A stretch of DNA of 64,000 nt from Holdemania sp. Marseille-P2844 (GCF_900120005.1 NZ_LT635449.1:124001-188000), one strand, 5' to 3'; shown: positions 9,348 through 18,072, counted from the first letter of the stretch. Notes: generated by a model not told the origin, from the letters alone. Numbers and translations: made by a program.

Positions 9348-9764
9348 TTAAAACCAGGATTCCTCTTGCGGAATCTCGTTTAATTTAGCGTTGCCGTAGA
9401 CCATTGACTTCTGCGCTTCATTCAGAATGGATTCGATGGCCATGCCGCCGGTTTCCACATCGCTCAAGCACAGCTGCAAGACTAAATTCAGATTCATCCC
9501 GGCAATCAAATGAACATTGGCATCCGCGCAGAGAGGAAGCAAGGCGGTATTGACGCTGCCTCCCCAAAGGTCGGTTAGAATTACCGTTAATTCGCCAGGC
9601 CAGGATTTGATCATTCCTTCCACTTTTGTTTTGAGCAGTTCCGGCTGCATTCCCGAAACCAGGGACAGCGGAATCAGCTCTGTCTGATCTCCAACGATCA
9701 TTCTGGCCGTATCGGCCATGCCTTCGGCTAACCGGCCATGTGAAGCTAAAATCAATCTTTTCAT
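9348..9764 (-). CDS. PTS mannose/fructose/sorbose family, IIA component (operon 2)
   Basis: Second IIA phosphocarrier, 138 residues, starting KRLILASHG with His9 as the expected phosphorylated residue and the GMADTARMI pattern. Its ATG overlaps the stop of the regulator 3' frame by four bases (ATGA), so its translation may be coupled to that frame. This matters because the regulator frame is reached only if the upstream frameshift is bypassed. Confidence 0.93.
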   Translation of the reverse strand: MKRLILASHGRLAEGMADTARMIVGDQTELIPLSLVSGMQPELLKTKVEGMIKSWPGELTVILTDLWGGSVNTALLPLCADANVHLIAGMNLNLVLQLCLSDVETGGMAIESILNEAQKSMVYGNAKLNEIPQEESWF

Positions 9765-11527
9765 TCTGCCTCTCCTTCCAACTCTTTTTTATTAAAGGCT
9801 TCATCATTCGCGATATAATCATACAAATAAGATATTTCATCAATCGGAACGGTAACGTTATAGCTTTTCAATATCCGTTGGAAACTGATATGGACTTGAT
9901 CAATAAAATCCTGATGTTCTTTTTGAAAACGCGTTAAATCCGCCTGGGACTCAATCGCGGTTCTTGTCACAAGCCGCTCAATGAGAAAACTGACATGGAT
10001 GTAAATTCCCACAAGCGTCCGGCTTTGAAACCGGCAATGACGCTGCCGTTGAAGCTCGCTGACAGCTTCATAAACTGAATCCAGCAAATGTGCAGGATTG
10101 AGAATCGTGAGGTTTTCCATCAGACTTTGCAAAGAAAAATTCTTTAATAACTGCTGATGAAATTGATCCAGTTCCTCCTCGTTTAATTCATCCTGAAAGG
10201 CTTCCGATAAGGGCTGCAGGTTTCTGAATCCTACGATATCTTCTAAGGTTACTGAATTCACGCCATCCAGTTTCAAGCCTAACGGTTTAATTAAGAGGAC
10301 GACATGATATTGCTGAAAGCAATCGTCATTTTCCAATGTCGTCTTCAGTCTCGAATATTCGACCTCAATAAATTTGATATTGACCGGGCGCGGCAAAGAA
10401 CTGCGGAACAGTTCTGCCAATTTTCCGCTGACGCGGATTGAGATATCATTTGTGAATATAATAGCTTTAGGTTTTTCTGTTTGCCGCAGCAGTCGGTAAT
10501 GGCATTGATGGCTTTGACAAGCAGCGATGAGAATCGCTTCCATTTCTTCATTTTGTTTAATCCGATTCCCGACATCCAGTGCTAATCCTGTTGATATATT
10601 GTTAATAATTCCAATATCCATCTTTGAATTTAAGTGCTGGGCCATCGCTTCCAGTGAGCCCATGTCGACAAGAACCAACATTCCTTGATAATAAGAATGC
10701 ATCTGCAGGAATCGATCCAGTTGCTTTTCAATCGCGGCGACTTCAGTATCCAGCGGCATGTCAATGGCATCAAAAACCTGACTTTGCAATAACTGATTCG
10801 CGGCATCCGCAATACTGGACGCCGTGGAATAACCATGACTGATTATAATTCCGCATAACTGCCGGCCTTTTTCCTGCTGATTATAAAAACAGATATTCAA
10901 GGTAAGAAAGATAACGTTCAGCGGCTGTGTTTTGATTTCCAATGTAGTGCATAGCCGGGAAATCAATTCGTCGGCAAGTGAGAACGCCTGCGGCAGCTCC
11001 TGTTTCAAAGAATTCAGACAAGACTGGATCGAATCTCTCTGTTCGCTCTCCCAAACGGAAGCGCTGGTTTTCATTTGATGAAGAGAATCGATCATTCTTG
11101 CTAAAACAAAACTGCAGTTTAAGGGCAAGGTTAGCCTGGCATTGTCTTTCGCTTGATCAATCAACGTTTGAATTATATTTTCAATCGAACTGATCCGCGG
11201 ATTCTCTTCTTTTTGTTCAAAAACAATCATGTCATAATACTTCCGCATGATCTCCAACCCGTCCTTCAGAAAAGAATTGAAATGATGATGATTAAAAAAG
11301 TAATCCCGATGTGCTTCCAGCAACAGATCAAACAGATCGAAAATCTGATGACTGTCATTCTCAGGAACCAGTTCGTTGATCGTTAAAAAGACAAGTTCCT
11401 CTTTCAAGCCTTTCCATTCCAAAGGAATTTTCGATAACAAAGGTTCCGGCAAATAAACTCGCTTCAAGCACAGGCTTTGTGTCTTCTCCTGTTCAAAAAA
11501 GCATTGGCACACATCGTCCGAATACAA
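9761..11527 (-). CDS. LevR-like regulator of operon 2, 3' part (PRD, EIIA-Man, EIIB-like, PRD)
   Basis: C-terminal two-thirds of the second LevR-like regulator. It holds the first PRD-like region, the EIIA-Man-like domain with SHGYSTA, an EIIB-Gat-like region (FTNDISIRVSGKLAEL) and the C-terminal PRD with YIHVSFLIERL, all closely matching the regulator at 2723-5455. The first ATG (11527) has no Shine-Dalgarno and reads residues in the wrong frame for the family, so this is not a separate gene: it is the continuation of 11464-12510 after a -1 shift at 11494-11500. Joined at that point the product is 916 residues, against 910 for the intact paralogue. It may be a live gene with programmed frameshifting, a recent pseudogene, or a homopolymer sequencing error. 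Confidence 0.8.
   Translation of the reverse strand: MYSDDVCQCFFEQEKTQSLCLKRVYLPEPLLSKIPLEWKGLKEELVFLTINELVPENDSHQIFDLFDLLLEAHRDYFFNHHHFNSFLKDGLEIMRKYYDMIVFEQKEENPRISSIENIIQTLIDQAKDNARLTLPLNCSFVLARMIDSLHQMKTSASVWESEQRDSIQSCLNSLKQELPQAFSLADELISRLCTTLEIKTQPLNVIFLTLNICFYNQQEKGRQLCGIIISHGYSTASSIADAANQLLQSQVFDAIDMPLDTEVAAIEKQLDRFLQMHSYYQGMLVLVDMGSLEAMAQHLNSKMDIGIINNISTGLALDVGNRIKQNEEMEAILIAACQSHQCHYRLLRQTEKPKAIIFTNDISIRVSGKLAELFRSSLPRPVNIKFIEVEYSRLKTTLENDDCFQQYHVVLLIKPLGLKLDGVNSVTLEDIVGFRNLQPLSEAFQDELNEEELDQFHQQLLKNFSLQSLMENLTILNPAHLLDSVYEAVSELQRQRHCRFQSRTLVGIYIHVSFLIERLVTRTAIESQADLTRFQKEHQDFIDQVHISFQRILKSYNVTVPIDEISYLYDYIANDEAFNKKELEGEAE
11464..11502 (-). other. -1 frameshift site: U UUU UUG heptamer in phase
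   Basis: On the minus strand, positions 11500-11494 read T TTT TTG in the zero frame, the X XXY YYZ form used for -1 ribosomal slippage. Slipping here joins the 5' and 3' frames into one 916-residue protein. A 5-bp hairpin (ACAGG at 11492-11488, CCTGT at 11474-11470) begins two bases later; it is weak. The zero-frame TGA is at 11466-11464. Confidence 0.55.
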
Positions 11528-12510
11528 TTTTTCAACTCATGAATATTCAGCCCCAACGTATTACTTCCTAACAAGGTAAATAGAGATTGCGAAAGTCGTA
11601 TTTCGCAGTTTAATCTTTTTTGTTCCTGATTCAGAAGTACCCTTACTAATTGTTCCCGTTCTTCAGCCGGACGCTTTGTTAACGGCGGAATGCTGCAATG
11701 AACTGGTATGCTTAATAATAAATCCTGTCCCAAACATTCTAACGAAGGCGTATCCACCCCAAGGATTACCCGCGTTTGACTGCTGATGGGATGTTCTGAA
11801 TCTCCCATGCGGGTAAACTGTCCAGTGTTGATATAATCAGCGATCCTCTGCTGACATTCCAGGCTCATTTTATCGGCCTGTGAAAGATAAAGAAGACCGT
11901 TATGACATTTTTCGATAAAGCCTGTTTGTTTTTTAACAGAGCTGTGGATTCCGAAAAGATCTTCCAGCATTTTATCCGAGGTTTGTTCTGAATTAAATTG
12001 ATATGCGATAAAACAAGCTTTATCCATGACGCGATGTTGATTTTTTAAGAATTCAAAAGCAAGCCGGGCTAAAAATGTTTTTCCGCTTCCTCTTTCACCC
12101 TGGAGGATCACGGGCAACCCATGCGGATAAAGCATCGCAGCTTTTAACTGCGAAATACAATAGCCTAACGAACCATCCTCACCCACCGCGTTAAAAAAAT
12201 CCTGCGGCTCTTTCTGCTTCTGCTTTAACGCTTCAATTAAATCCGGCATATTGTAATATTCGTTATAGGTTAACGTCACGTTATACTTTTTCTCCAACTG
12301 TGTTTTATCGAAATAATAAACGGGTCTGGAGTTAATTTTGATACATCGCCCCAGTTTACACAATTCATTCAAATATTGGCTGGCTAAAGAACGGCTGATA
12401 TTTAAAGTATTGGCAATATTGCCGGTGGACATCGCTTTTAAAAAGTCAACGCCATGACGGCAGGTTAGATCTTCTACGATTTTCTGAATTTCTTTCTGCG
12501 TTTTTTTCAT
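11464..12510 (-). CDS. LevR-like regulator of operon 2, 5' part (HTH and AAA+-like region)
   Basis: N-terminal 348 residues of the second LevR-like regulator: helix-turn-helix (about 1-60, ending in NSRPVYYF), then an AAA+-like region with an intact Walker A (GERGSGKT near residue 140). The Walker B site is degenerate (GLLYLSQADK) and no GAFTGA loop is present. The frame ends at a TGA at 11464, about ten codons after a run of six T residues where the paralogue carries on. If the shift is not corrected, the cell would make a DNA-binding and AAA+ fragment without any PTS-sensing domain. The promoter and two operator-like boxes lie upstream at 12549-12629. Confidence 0.8.
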   Translation of the reverse strand: MKKTQKEIQKIVEDLTCRHGVDFLKAMSTGNIANTLNISRSLASQYLNELCKLGRCIKINSRPVYYFDKTQLEKKYNVTLTYNEYYNMPDLIEALKQKQKEPQDFFNAVGEDGSLGYCISQLKAAMLYPHGLPVILQGERGSGKTFLARLAFEFLKNQHRVMDKACFIAYQFNSEQTSDKMLEDLFGIHSSVKKQTGFIEKCHNGLLYLSQADKMSLECQQRIADYINTGQFTRMGDSEHPISSQTRVILGVDTPSLECLGQDLLLSIPVHCSIPPLTKRPAEEREQLVRVLLNQEQKRLNCEIRLSQSLFTLLGSNTLGLNIHELKNCIRTMCANAFLNRRRHKACA

Positions 12511-12548
12511 GGACTCACCACAGCTCTCTAAGGTTGACTTCTGTCTTC

Positions 12549-12629
12549 ATTATAAGCGTTGGAATAAAATTGTCTGAAACACCAGAGAACTTCAACACTG
12601 TTTAACAATTTTCATTTGTTTTCAACACT
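12549..12629 (-). promoter_or_regulatory. promoter and paired operator-like boxes of PTS operon 2
   Basis: The minus strand has a TATAAT at 12549-12554, a CAGACA at 12571-12576 (16-base spacer), and boxes AGTGTTGAA at 12591-12599 and 12621-12629, exactly 30 bases apart. The distances from the -10 to the AGACA element and to both boxes equal those in operon 1. Two TTAACAAT repeats (12602-12609, 12641-12648, plus strand) lie nearby. Confidence 0.72.
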
Positions 12630-12790
12630 ATTTGTCCTTTTTAACAATACGATTCTCCAAGTTATTCATTTCCGAAAATCTTACATTAACTACAAATGAA
12701 TCAGAGTCACCTCTGCCATGATACCGCTCGAAAGCGATTTAATCTATCATTCAATAACTTTGGCAAATTTTACCTGTTTGTCAAAGTACC

Positions 12791-12822
12791 AAAAAAAAAA
12801 CTGCCAAGCTTACGCTTAACAG
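12791..12822 (-). terminator. intrinsic terminator overlapping the degV stop
   Basis: A 9-bp stem (CTGTTAAGC and GCTTGGCAG, with two G-T pairs) closes a GTAA loop and is followed by ten T residues on the minus strand. The stem includes the TAA stop codon of the DegV gene. Confidence 0.9.
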
Positions 12823-13664
12823 TCTGCCTGACGCAGATAGGCGATTGCACTGACGCCCGGCCCGGTATGCGTGCCGATTACGCTGCCGACGCCGCATACC
12901 TGCGAACTGACGATTGCTTTTTCTTCTAAGAAGGCGATCAGGTCGCTGACCGCTTCACGGTTTCCTGTATAACCAAAGATCGGTTCCACCTGAGGATCCG
13001 GCATTCCCAGCTTTTCCATCTGCTGCCAAAACAGCTGCAGTGTTGCTTTCTTGCCGCGGGCTTTGCCTAAGACGCTCAGCTTGCCCTCCTCCAGGGTGAT
13101 CATCGGATGGATGCCCAACAACGAACCCGCAAATCCGGCGGCCTTGGACAACCGGCCGCCTTTTACCAGAAATTCCAGCGTGTCCACAGCGGCCAGAACG
13201 ACGATGCGCGATTTCAGCTGATCTAACTGCGCCGCGATCTGCCTGGCGGACTGTCCGGCATCGCGCAGCCGGATCGCTTCGCGCAGAAGCAGCTGGGTGC
13301 CGATCGTCGCCGATAAACTGTCGACAATATAAATCGGTTCGTATTCACAATAATCCTTCGCCAGCTGCGCCGATTGACAGGTTCCGCTTAACTGGCTGGA
13401 CAACGTCAGAACGAGGATCTCCTCGCCTGCCGCTTTTGCTTTCTCATATTCCGTCAGAAAGTCGTTCGGCGAGGGCTGGGAGGTTGTCGGCAGCTGACCA
13501 CTGCCCGTCAGCTTGGCATAAAATTCTTCGATGTTCAAATCAATGCCGTCGCGGTATTCTTCATGGCCGAACAGCACCTTCAGCGCAACAACGCCAATAT
13601 TGAGCTGCCGGGCTGCCTCCGGGGTCACATCGGCCGTGGAATCAGTGATAATACGAACTGTCAT
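12816..13664 (-). CDS. DegV family fatty-acid-binding protein
   Basis: 282-residue DegV-family protein. In Firmicutes, members (FakB) bind a fatty acid and present it to the kinase FakA for phosphorylation and entry into phospholipid synthesis. The sequence shows the family start RIITDSTADV, a TTSQPSPNDF block near residue 60, LTLSSQLSGTCQSA near 95, and a C-terminal GVGSVIGTHTGPG stretch that lines the lipid pocket in known structures. The ATG at 13664 follows AAGGAGG; the upstream in-frame start at 13757 would lie inside the preceding terminator region. No fakA partner lies in the window, so the precise role is inferred from the family. Confidence 0.9.
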   Translation of the reverse strand: MTVRIITDSTADVTPEAARQLNIGVVALKVLFGHEEYRDGIDLNIEEFYAKLTGSGQLPTTSQPSPNDFLTEYEKAKAAGEEILVLTLSSQLSGTCQSAQLAKDYCEYEPIYIVDSLSATIGTQLLLREAIRLRDAGQSARQIAAQLDQLKSRIVVLAAVDTLEFLVKGGRLSKAAGFAGSLLGIHPMITLEEGKLSVLGKARGKKATLQLFWQQMEKLGMPDPQVEPIFGYTGNREAVSDLIAFLEEKAIVSSQVCGVGSVIGTHTGPGVSAIAYLRQADC

Positions 13665-13755
13665 ATCGTGTCTCCTCCTTGAGATAGTTTGAATATCAAT
13701 ATAAAAATCTAACCCATTATAACAGCGTATTCTCCCCTTGGCAACCCTTTTTCGC

Positions 13756-13799
13756 AAAATAAAAACGGCATTTCAAACAATCACTTGAATGAAAGCCGT
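13756..13799 (-). terminator. intrinsic terminator of the SNF2 helicase gene
   Basis: Stem ACGGC-TTTCA paired with TGAAA-GCCGT with one bulge, followed on the minus strand by TTTTTATTTT. It separates the helicase gene from degV. Confidence 0.85.
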
Positions 13800-13804
13800 A
13801 TCAT

Positions 13805-16800
13805 TTAAAATTCAGTCTCAAACAGCTCGAGAATTTCCTCACGGCTCATCGCGGCGATCGAGCCGTCGGAACCTTCGATGACCGATTGCGACAGCTGCTG
13901 CTTCTGCTGCTGAAGCTTGCTGATCTTCTCCTCTACCGTGCCTTCGACGATCAGCTTGACAACCTGGACGTTGCGCGTCTGGCCGATCCGGTAAGCGCGG
14001 TCGGTCGCCTGATTCTCCGCCGACAGATTCCACCATGGATCGTAATGAATGACGATCTCCGCGCCGGTCAGGTTCAATCCTGTGCCGCCGGCTTTCAGCG
14101 AGATCAGAAAGACCGGCGTCTTGTCACGGTTGAAGCTTTCCATTAAATCAAAACGCTGCTGCTTCGGTGTTGCGCCGGTCAGCAGATAGGTTCCGATCCT
14201 GCGCTTCTCGCATTCATCCCGCAGCTTGTCCAGAATCGTCGTAAACTGGGAGAATACCAGAATCTTCTTGCCCGACTCCACCGCATTTTCAATCAGCTCC
14301 ATGCAGGCAGTCAGCTTGCTCCGCTCGCCCCCGTAACCATCAAATACCAGCCCCGGGTCGCAGCAGATCTGCCGCAGCCGCGTCAGCATCGCCAAAATCA
14401 TGATCTTGGAGCTGCCGGCGTTGGTTTGCTGATCCAGCGTCTGCGTCAGCTGTGTCTGGATCTGCTGCAGCGACGCCTGGTAGAGCTTCTTTTCCGCTTC
14501 GCTGAATTCGATCTGCAGCACGCTTTCCGTCTTTTCCGGCAGTTCCTTCAAGACGTCCTGTTTCACGCGCCGCAGAATAAACGGCGATACCAGCTTCTTT
14601 AATAACGTCAGCCGTTCTTCGTCGTCATACCGCACGATCGGCAGCTCGTAATTTTCCTTAAACTGTGCGTAACTGAACAAATAGCCCGGCATTAAGAAAT
14701 CGAAGATCGACCACAGCTCGGCTAATGAATTCTCAATCGGCGTACCGGTTAAGGCAAAGCGGTGGCGGGCCTGGATCTGCTTGACGGCCTGGGCGCTCTT
14801 GGTCCGCTGATTCTTGATCGCCTGCGCCTCATCGAGCACCAGATACTGAAACGCCAGCGGCTGGTATAACGCCTCGTCGCGCTTGACGTAATCGTAAGAC
14901 GTGATGAGGACGTCAAAATCGTTTGCGGAAGCCAGCGTATTCTGACGTTCTTTCAGCGTGCCGTGCACGCAGCCGCATTTCAGCTGCGGCGCGAAGCGAC
15001 GGATTTCCGCCTGCCAGTTGAGGATCAGCGAAGCCGGAGTGACAACCAGACTGCAGCCGCCCTCCCCCTGCAGCCGCGCATCCTCCAGCACGGCGATCAT
15101 CTGCAAAGTCTTGCCGATGCCCATATCGTCGGCCAGAATCCCGCCGAAGCCATAGTGAGCGATCGTTTTCAGCCAGCGGAAGCCTTCCTTTTGATAGGTG
15201 CGCAGAATCTTGCGCATCGAGGGCGGCACGTCGAATTTGCTTTCCTCAATATTCTTAAAGTCGCGGATCATCGTTTTGAACTCCTGATTCCGCTCGACCT
15301 TGATCTCCGGCGTACTCATCAGCCGTTCGTTCAGCGCCAGCGCCCGATAGTTTTCCAGCGTCACCGGCCCGGCGCCCAGCTGCTTCGGATCAACCTGCAG
15401 TGCGTCCAGCATCGCCAGCATTTCTTCGGTTTCGCCCTCGCCAATCGCGAAGTAGTCGCCATTTTTCAATCGCACATATTTTTTCTTCTGCTGATAGCCG
15501 CGGAAAATTTCTTCCAGTTCCTGCGGCGTCAGCTGCGGACTGTCAAGTTGCAGCTCCAGCAGGCCGGAGGTCAGCCTTACGCCGACGGAGAACGAAGCCC
15601 GCGAACGGATCTGAACATTTTTCAGCGATTCGCAGATATAGACCTCCGCCAGATCCATCAGCTTGCCTACCCCTTCCGCCAGGAAGCTGAATTCCTTGGT
15701 TTCGTTTTTCTCAATCCAGGCGATCTGGGTCAGCGTGTCAATCCGAGTCACATACTGCCGGATGATCGCGCGCACTTTCTGTTCCTTGCGCAGGTTGCGG
15801 TTATCGCGGTTGGTCAGCGTATCGAAGCCGATGTATTCGTTGGGGCCGTAACAGAAGCGGATCGTGATCATGATCGTATGCGGTGCCGGCTCGTCGATAT
15901 ACACCCGCGTGACCAGCGGATCCAGCCGGACCGGCAGCTCGTCCATACCCAGCACCGGAATCAGCTCGCTGACCGGCTGCAGGACGTTGTAATAGAAATT
16001 CTTGATCTGTTCGTGACTGACGAGTAGCTTGCCGCCCTGCTGCAGCCGTTTTAATAAGGGTCCGCACAGGATCCGGTACCGCGGAAGCAGCCGGATCAGC
16101 GTGCCGCCGACATAGACATAATCGGCCTCATTGCTGGACAGATAGCGATATTCGTGCGGCGTGACCGCAAGCTGGTAATCCTGTCCCTGCCCTTCGACCT
16201 GAAGCGTAAACTGCGGATTTTCCTCGATCATCACCATCGGCCGGCCATCCGCCATCATCACCGGATGATTCCAAAACAGCTCATAAAAATCATCGACGCT
16301 GCTGCCGCTCAGCTTGACATAGCGCGCGCTAGTATCAAAATTGGTCTGGGATGAATAGTTGCGGCGGATAAAGCGCAGAATTTTCTGCGAAACTTCATCG
16401 AACGACTCCGGAACATGCAGAAACTGCAGTTCCTTGCCATAGCTGACAATCGCCGCCTCGTTCATCCGCGTCATAAATTCGCCAAGATTTTTCAAAATGT
16501 ATTTTTTCTTGCGGCCGATCCGGAAACTGACCAGCAGCTCGGAATTGGAAAACATGACCTCCGGCTGCAATTCGACCGGATCGTTCTGCAGCATCACCGG
16601 GTCGTCCAGCACCGCGGAATTGACATACGCCTCGATCAGCTGCTCGCTTTGCGAAAACATCTGCCGGCGGCGCATCTGCTGGATATAGTCAGCGGCGTTC
16701 TCCCGGTAATAAAAAGGAAAATGGTCGATCGTCCGTTCTTTCAAAAACATCAAAACCGCGCCGATGTGGGCGCAGGCTTTTTCATCGTGGACACAGTACG

Positions 16801-17032
16801 GGCATTCACAGGAAAAATGAAGCAGCTCGCCGGTCACAGAATGCAGCGACAGCTTGACATGCTGCAGATATGGATAAACGACCGCTTCGACCTCGATCAG
16901 CTGCAGCGTTTTATACTCGACGGCCGACAGCGACTGGATGATCGAGCGTTCCTGATGATAACGCCGCGCCAGATTCCACGTCCGCTCGTCAAAATAAGTA
17001 CTCAGATTCGTTTCGTCCAGAATCATTGGCAC
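13805..17032 (-). CDS. SWIM zinc-finger SNF2-type helicase
   Basis: Large (1075-residue) superfamily 2 ATPase of the bacterial SNF2/RapA-like type, expected to move along DNA or nucleoprotein using ATP. Near the N-terminus there is a SWIM zinc motif (Cys75, Cys77, Cys87, His89). The helicase core begins about residue 620 with DDMGIGKT (Walker A), has DEAQ (Walker B) near 735 and SALTGTPIENS-like ALTGTPIENS near 765, and ends with the family motif VI region TDRAYRIGQTRNVQVVKL near 1000. Start: GTG at 17032 sits 5 bases after AGGAGG; an ATG two codons later is the alternative. It stands alone between two terminators. Its cellular task (transcription, repair or defence) cannot be told from sequence. 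Confidence 0.93.
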   Translation of the reverse strand: MPMILDETNLSTYFDERTWNLARRYHQERSIIQSLSAVEYKTLQLIEVEAVVYPYLQHVKLSLHSVTGELLHFSCECPYCVHDEKACAHIGAVLMFLKERTIDHFPFYYRENAADYIQQMRRRQMFSQSEQLIEAYVNSAVLDDPVMLQNDPVELQPEVMFSNSELLVSFRIGRKKKYILKNLGEFMTRMNEAAIVSYGKELQFLHVPESFDEVSQKILRFIRRNYSSQTNFDTSARYVKLSGSSVDDFYELFWNHPVMMADGRPMVMIEENPQFTLQVEGQGQDYQLAVTPHEYRYLSSNEADYVYVGGTLIRLLPRYRILCGPLLKRLQQGGKLLVSHEQIKNFYYNVLQPVSELIPVLGMDELPVRLDPLVTRVYIDEPAPHTIMITIRFCYGPNEYIGFDTLTNRDNRNLRKEQKVRAIIRQYVTRIDTLTQIAWIEKNETKEFSFLAEGVGKLMDLAEVYICESLKNVQIRSRASFSVGVRLTSGLLELQLDSPQLTPQELEEIFRGYQQKKKYVRLKNGDYFAIGEGETEEMLAMLDALQVDPKQLGAGPVTLENYRALALNERLMSTPEIKVERNQEFKTMIRDFKNIEESKFDVPPSMRKILRTYQKEGFRWLKTIAHYGFGGILADDMGIGKTLQMIAVLEDARLQGEGGCSLVVTPASLILNWQAEIRRFAPQLKCGCVHGTLKERQNTLASANDFDVLITSYDYVKRDEALYQPLAFQYLVLDEAQAIKNQRTKSAQAVKQIQARHRFALTGTPIENSLAELWSIFDFLMPGYLFSYAQFKENYELPIVRYDDEERLTLLKKLVSPFILRRVKQDVLKELPEKTESVLQIEFSEAEKKLYQASLQQIQTQLTQTLDQQTNAGSSKIMILAMLTRLRQICCDPGLVFDGYGGERSKLTACMELIENAVESGKKILVFSQFTTILDKLRDECEKRRIGTYLLTGATPKQQRFDLMESFNRDKTPVFLISLKAGGTGLNLTGAEIVIHYDPWWNLSAENQATDRAYRIGQTRNVQVVKLIVEGTVEEKISKLQQQKQQLSQSVIEGSDGSIAAMSREEILELFETEF

Positions 17033-17060
17033 CGGTTCCTCCTTTCCGATTGTTCCATCA

Positions 17061-17084
17061 GAAAAAGCCCCGCGACGGGCTTTT
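17061..17084 (-). terminator. intrinsic terminator of the der-gpsA transcript
   Basis: Stem AAAAGCCC and GGGCTTTT around a 6-base loop, followed by TTTTTC on the minus strand; it overlaps the gpsA stop codon. Confidence 0.85.
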
Positions 17085-18072
17085 ATTCTGATTTCAGCTC
17101 CCGGGCCATCAACAGCTTGATCGCCTGGGACGGCTTTTCGCCTTCGTACAGCACGCGGTAAACCTGTTCGGTGATCGGCATGCTGATGTGCTTCTTAATT
17201 GATTCTTCATAGATGACCTTGGCCGCTTTTACGCCCTCGACCGTCTTCTTATTGGTTTTCCAGAAAATCTCCGCGCTGTCCTGACGGCCGATCTGCATGC
17301 CGGCCTGGAAGTTGCGGGAATGCGGGGAGGTGCAGGTGACGATCAGATCGCCGACCCCGGTTAATCCCAGATAAGTTTCGGCCCGTCCGCCCTGCGCGAT
17401 GCCGTAGCGGGACATTTCCGCCAGACCGCGGGTCATCAGCGCCGCCCGGGCGTTGTCGCCTTCGCCCAGTCCGGTAATGATGCCGCTGGCAATCGCCATG
17501 ATGTTTTTGATCGCCACGCCGGTTTCCGAACCGATCACGTCGGTTCCGCGGTAAACGCGGAAATAATCGTTGGAGAACAGCTCCTGAATCTTTCTTGCTG
17601 ATGCTTCGTTTTCACAGACCGCATTGACCGAGGTCAGCTTGCGGAGAATGACCTCTTCGGCGTGTGAAGGGCCGATCAGAGAAACGACGTCCGTCAGTGT
17701 TTCCGGCGTGAAGCATTCCTTGATCACTTCGCTGAGCCGCTGGTGGGTCGTCGGATGGAATCCCTTGGCGACGTTGATCACAATCACCGGATGATCCAGC
17801 GCCGCCGCAGCCCGGCGGCTGACTTCCTCCACCGCGCCGGTCGGCACCGCGAAAAGCAGGATATCGGCGGTTTTGACCGTATCGAACTCCAGCGTCGCTT
17901 CGATGTCCGGATTGACCAGTACCTCCGGAAAGTATTTCGTGTTGCGATGGAGCTTCAGGTCGGCAATTTCCTCAGGGCTCTTGCCCCAGATGACGACCTC
18001 ATGATGATTGTCCGCCAGCACCTGCGCCAGCGCCGTGCCCCAGCTTCCGCTGCCCAATACGCAAATTCTCAT
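17083..18072 (-). CDS. gpsA: glycerol-3-phosphate dehydrogenase [NAD(P)+]
   Basis: 329-residue enzyme that reduces dihydroxyacetone phosphate to sn-glycerol-3-phosphate, the backbone for phospholipids. The N-terminal Rossmann motif GSGSWGTALAQ, the block VAKGFHPTTHQRLSEV near residue 110, and the catalytic Lys region GVAIKNIMAIASGI near 190, followed by MTRGLAEMSR, are all present. The ATG at 18072 follows AAAGGAGG. It lies 12 bases after der and shares its transcript. The pairing der-gpsA is common in Firmicutes. Confidence 0.96.
   Translation of the reverse strand: MRICVLGSGSWGTALAQVLADNHHEVVIWGKSPEEIADLKLHRNTKYFPEVLVNPDIEATLEFDTVKTADILLFAVPTGAVEEVSRRAAAALDHPVIVINVAKGFHPTTHQRLSEVIKECFTPETLTDVVSLIGPSHAEEVILRKLTSVNAVCENEASARKIQELFSNDYFRVYRGTDVIGSETGVAIKNIMAIASGIITGLGEGDNARAALMTRGLAEMSRYGIAQGGRAETYLGLTGVGDLIVTCTSPHSRNFQAGMQIGRQDSAEIFWKTNKKTVEGVKAAKVIYEESIKKHISMPITEQVYRVLYEGEKPSQAIKLLMARELKSE

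Noticed and set aside
14963-16027. 354-residue plus-strand reading frame within the SNF2 helicase gene
   Set aside because: It mirrors the helicase codons, has no Shine-Dalgarno signal, and gives a His- and Arg-rich low-complexity protein.
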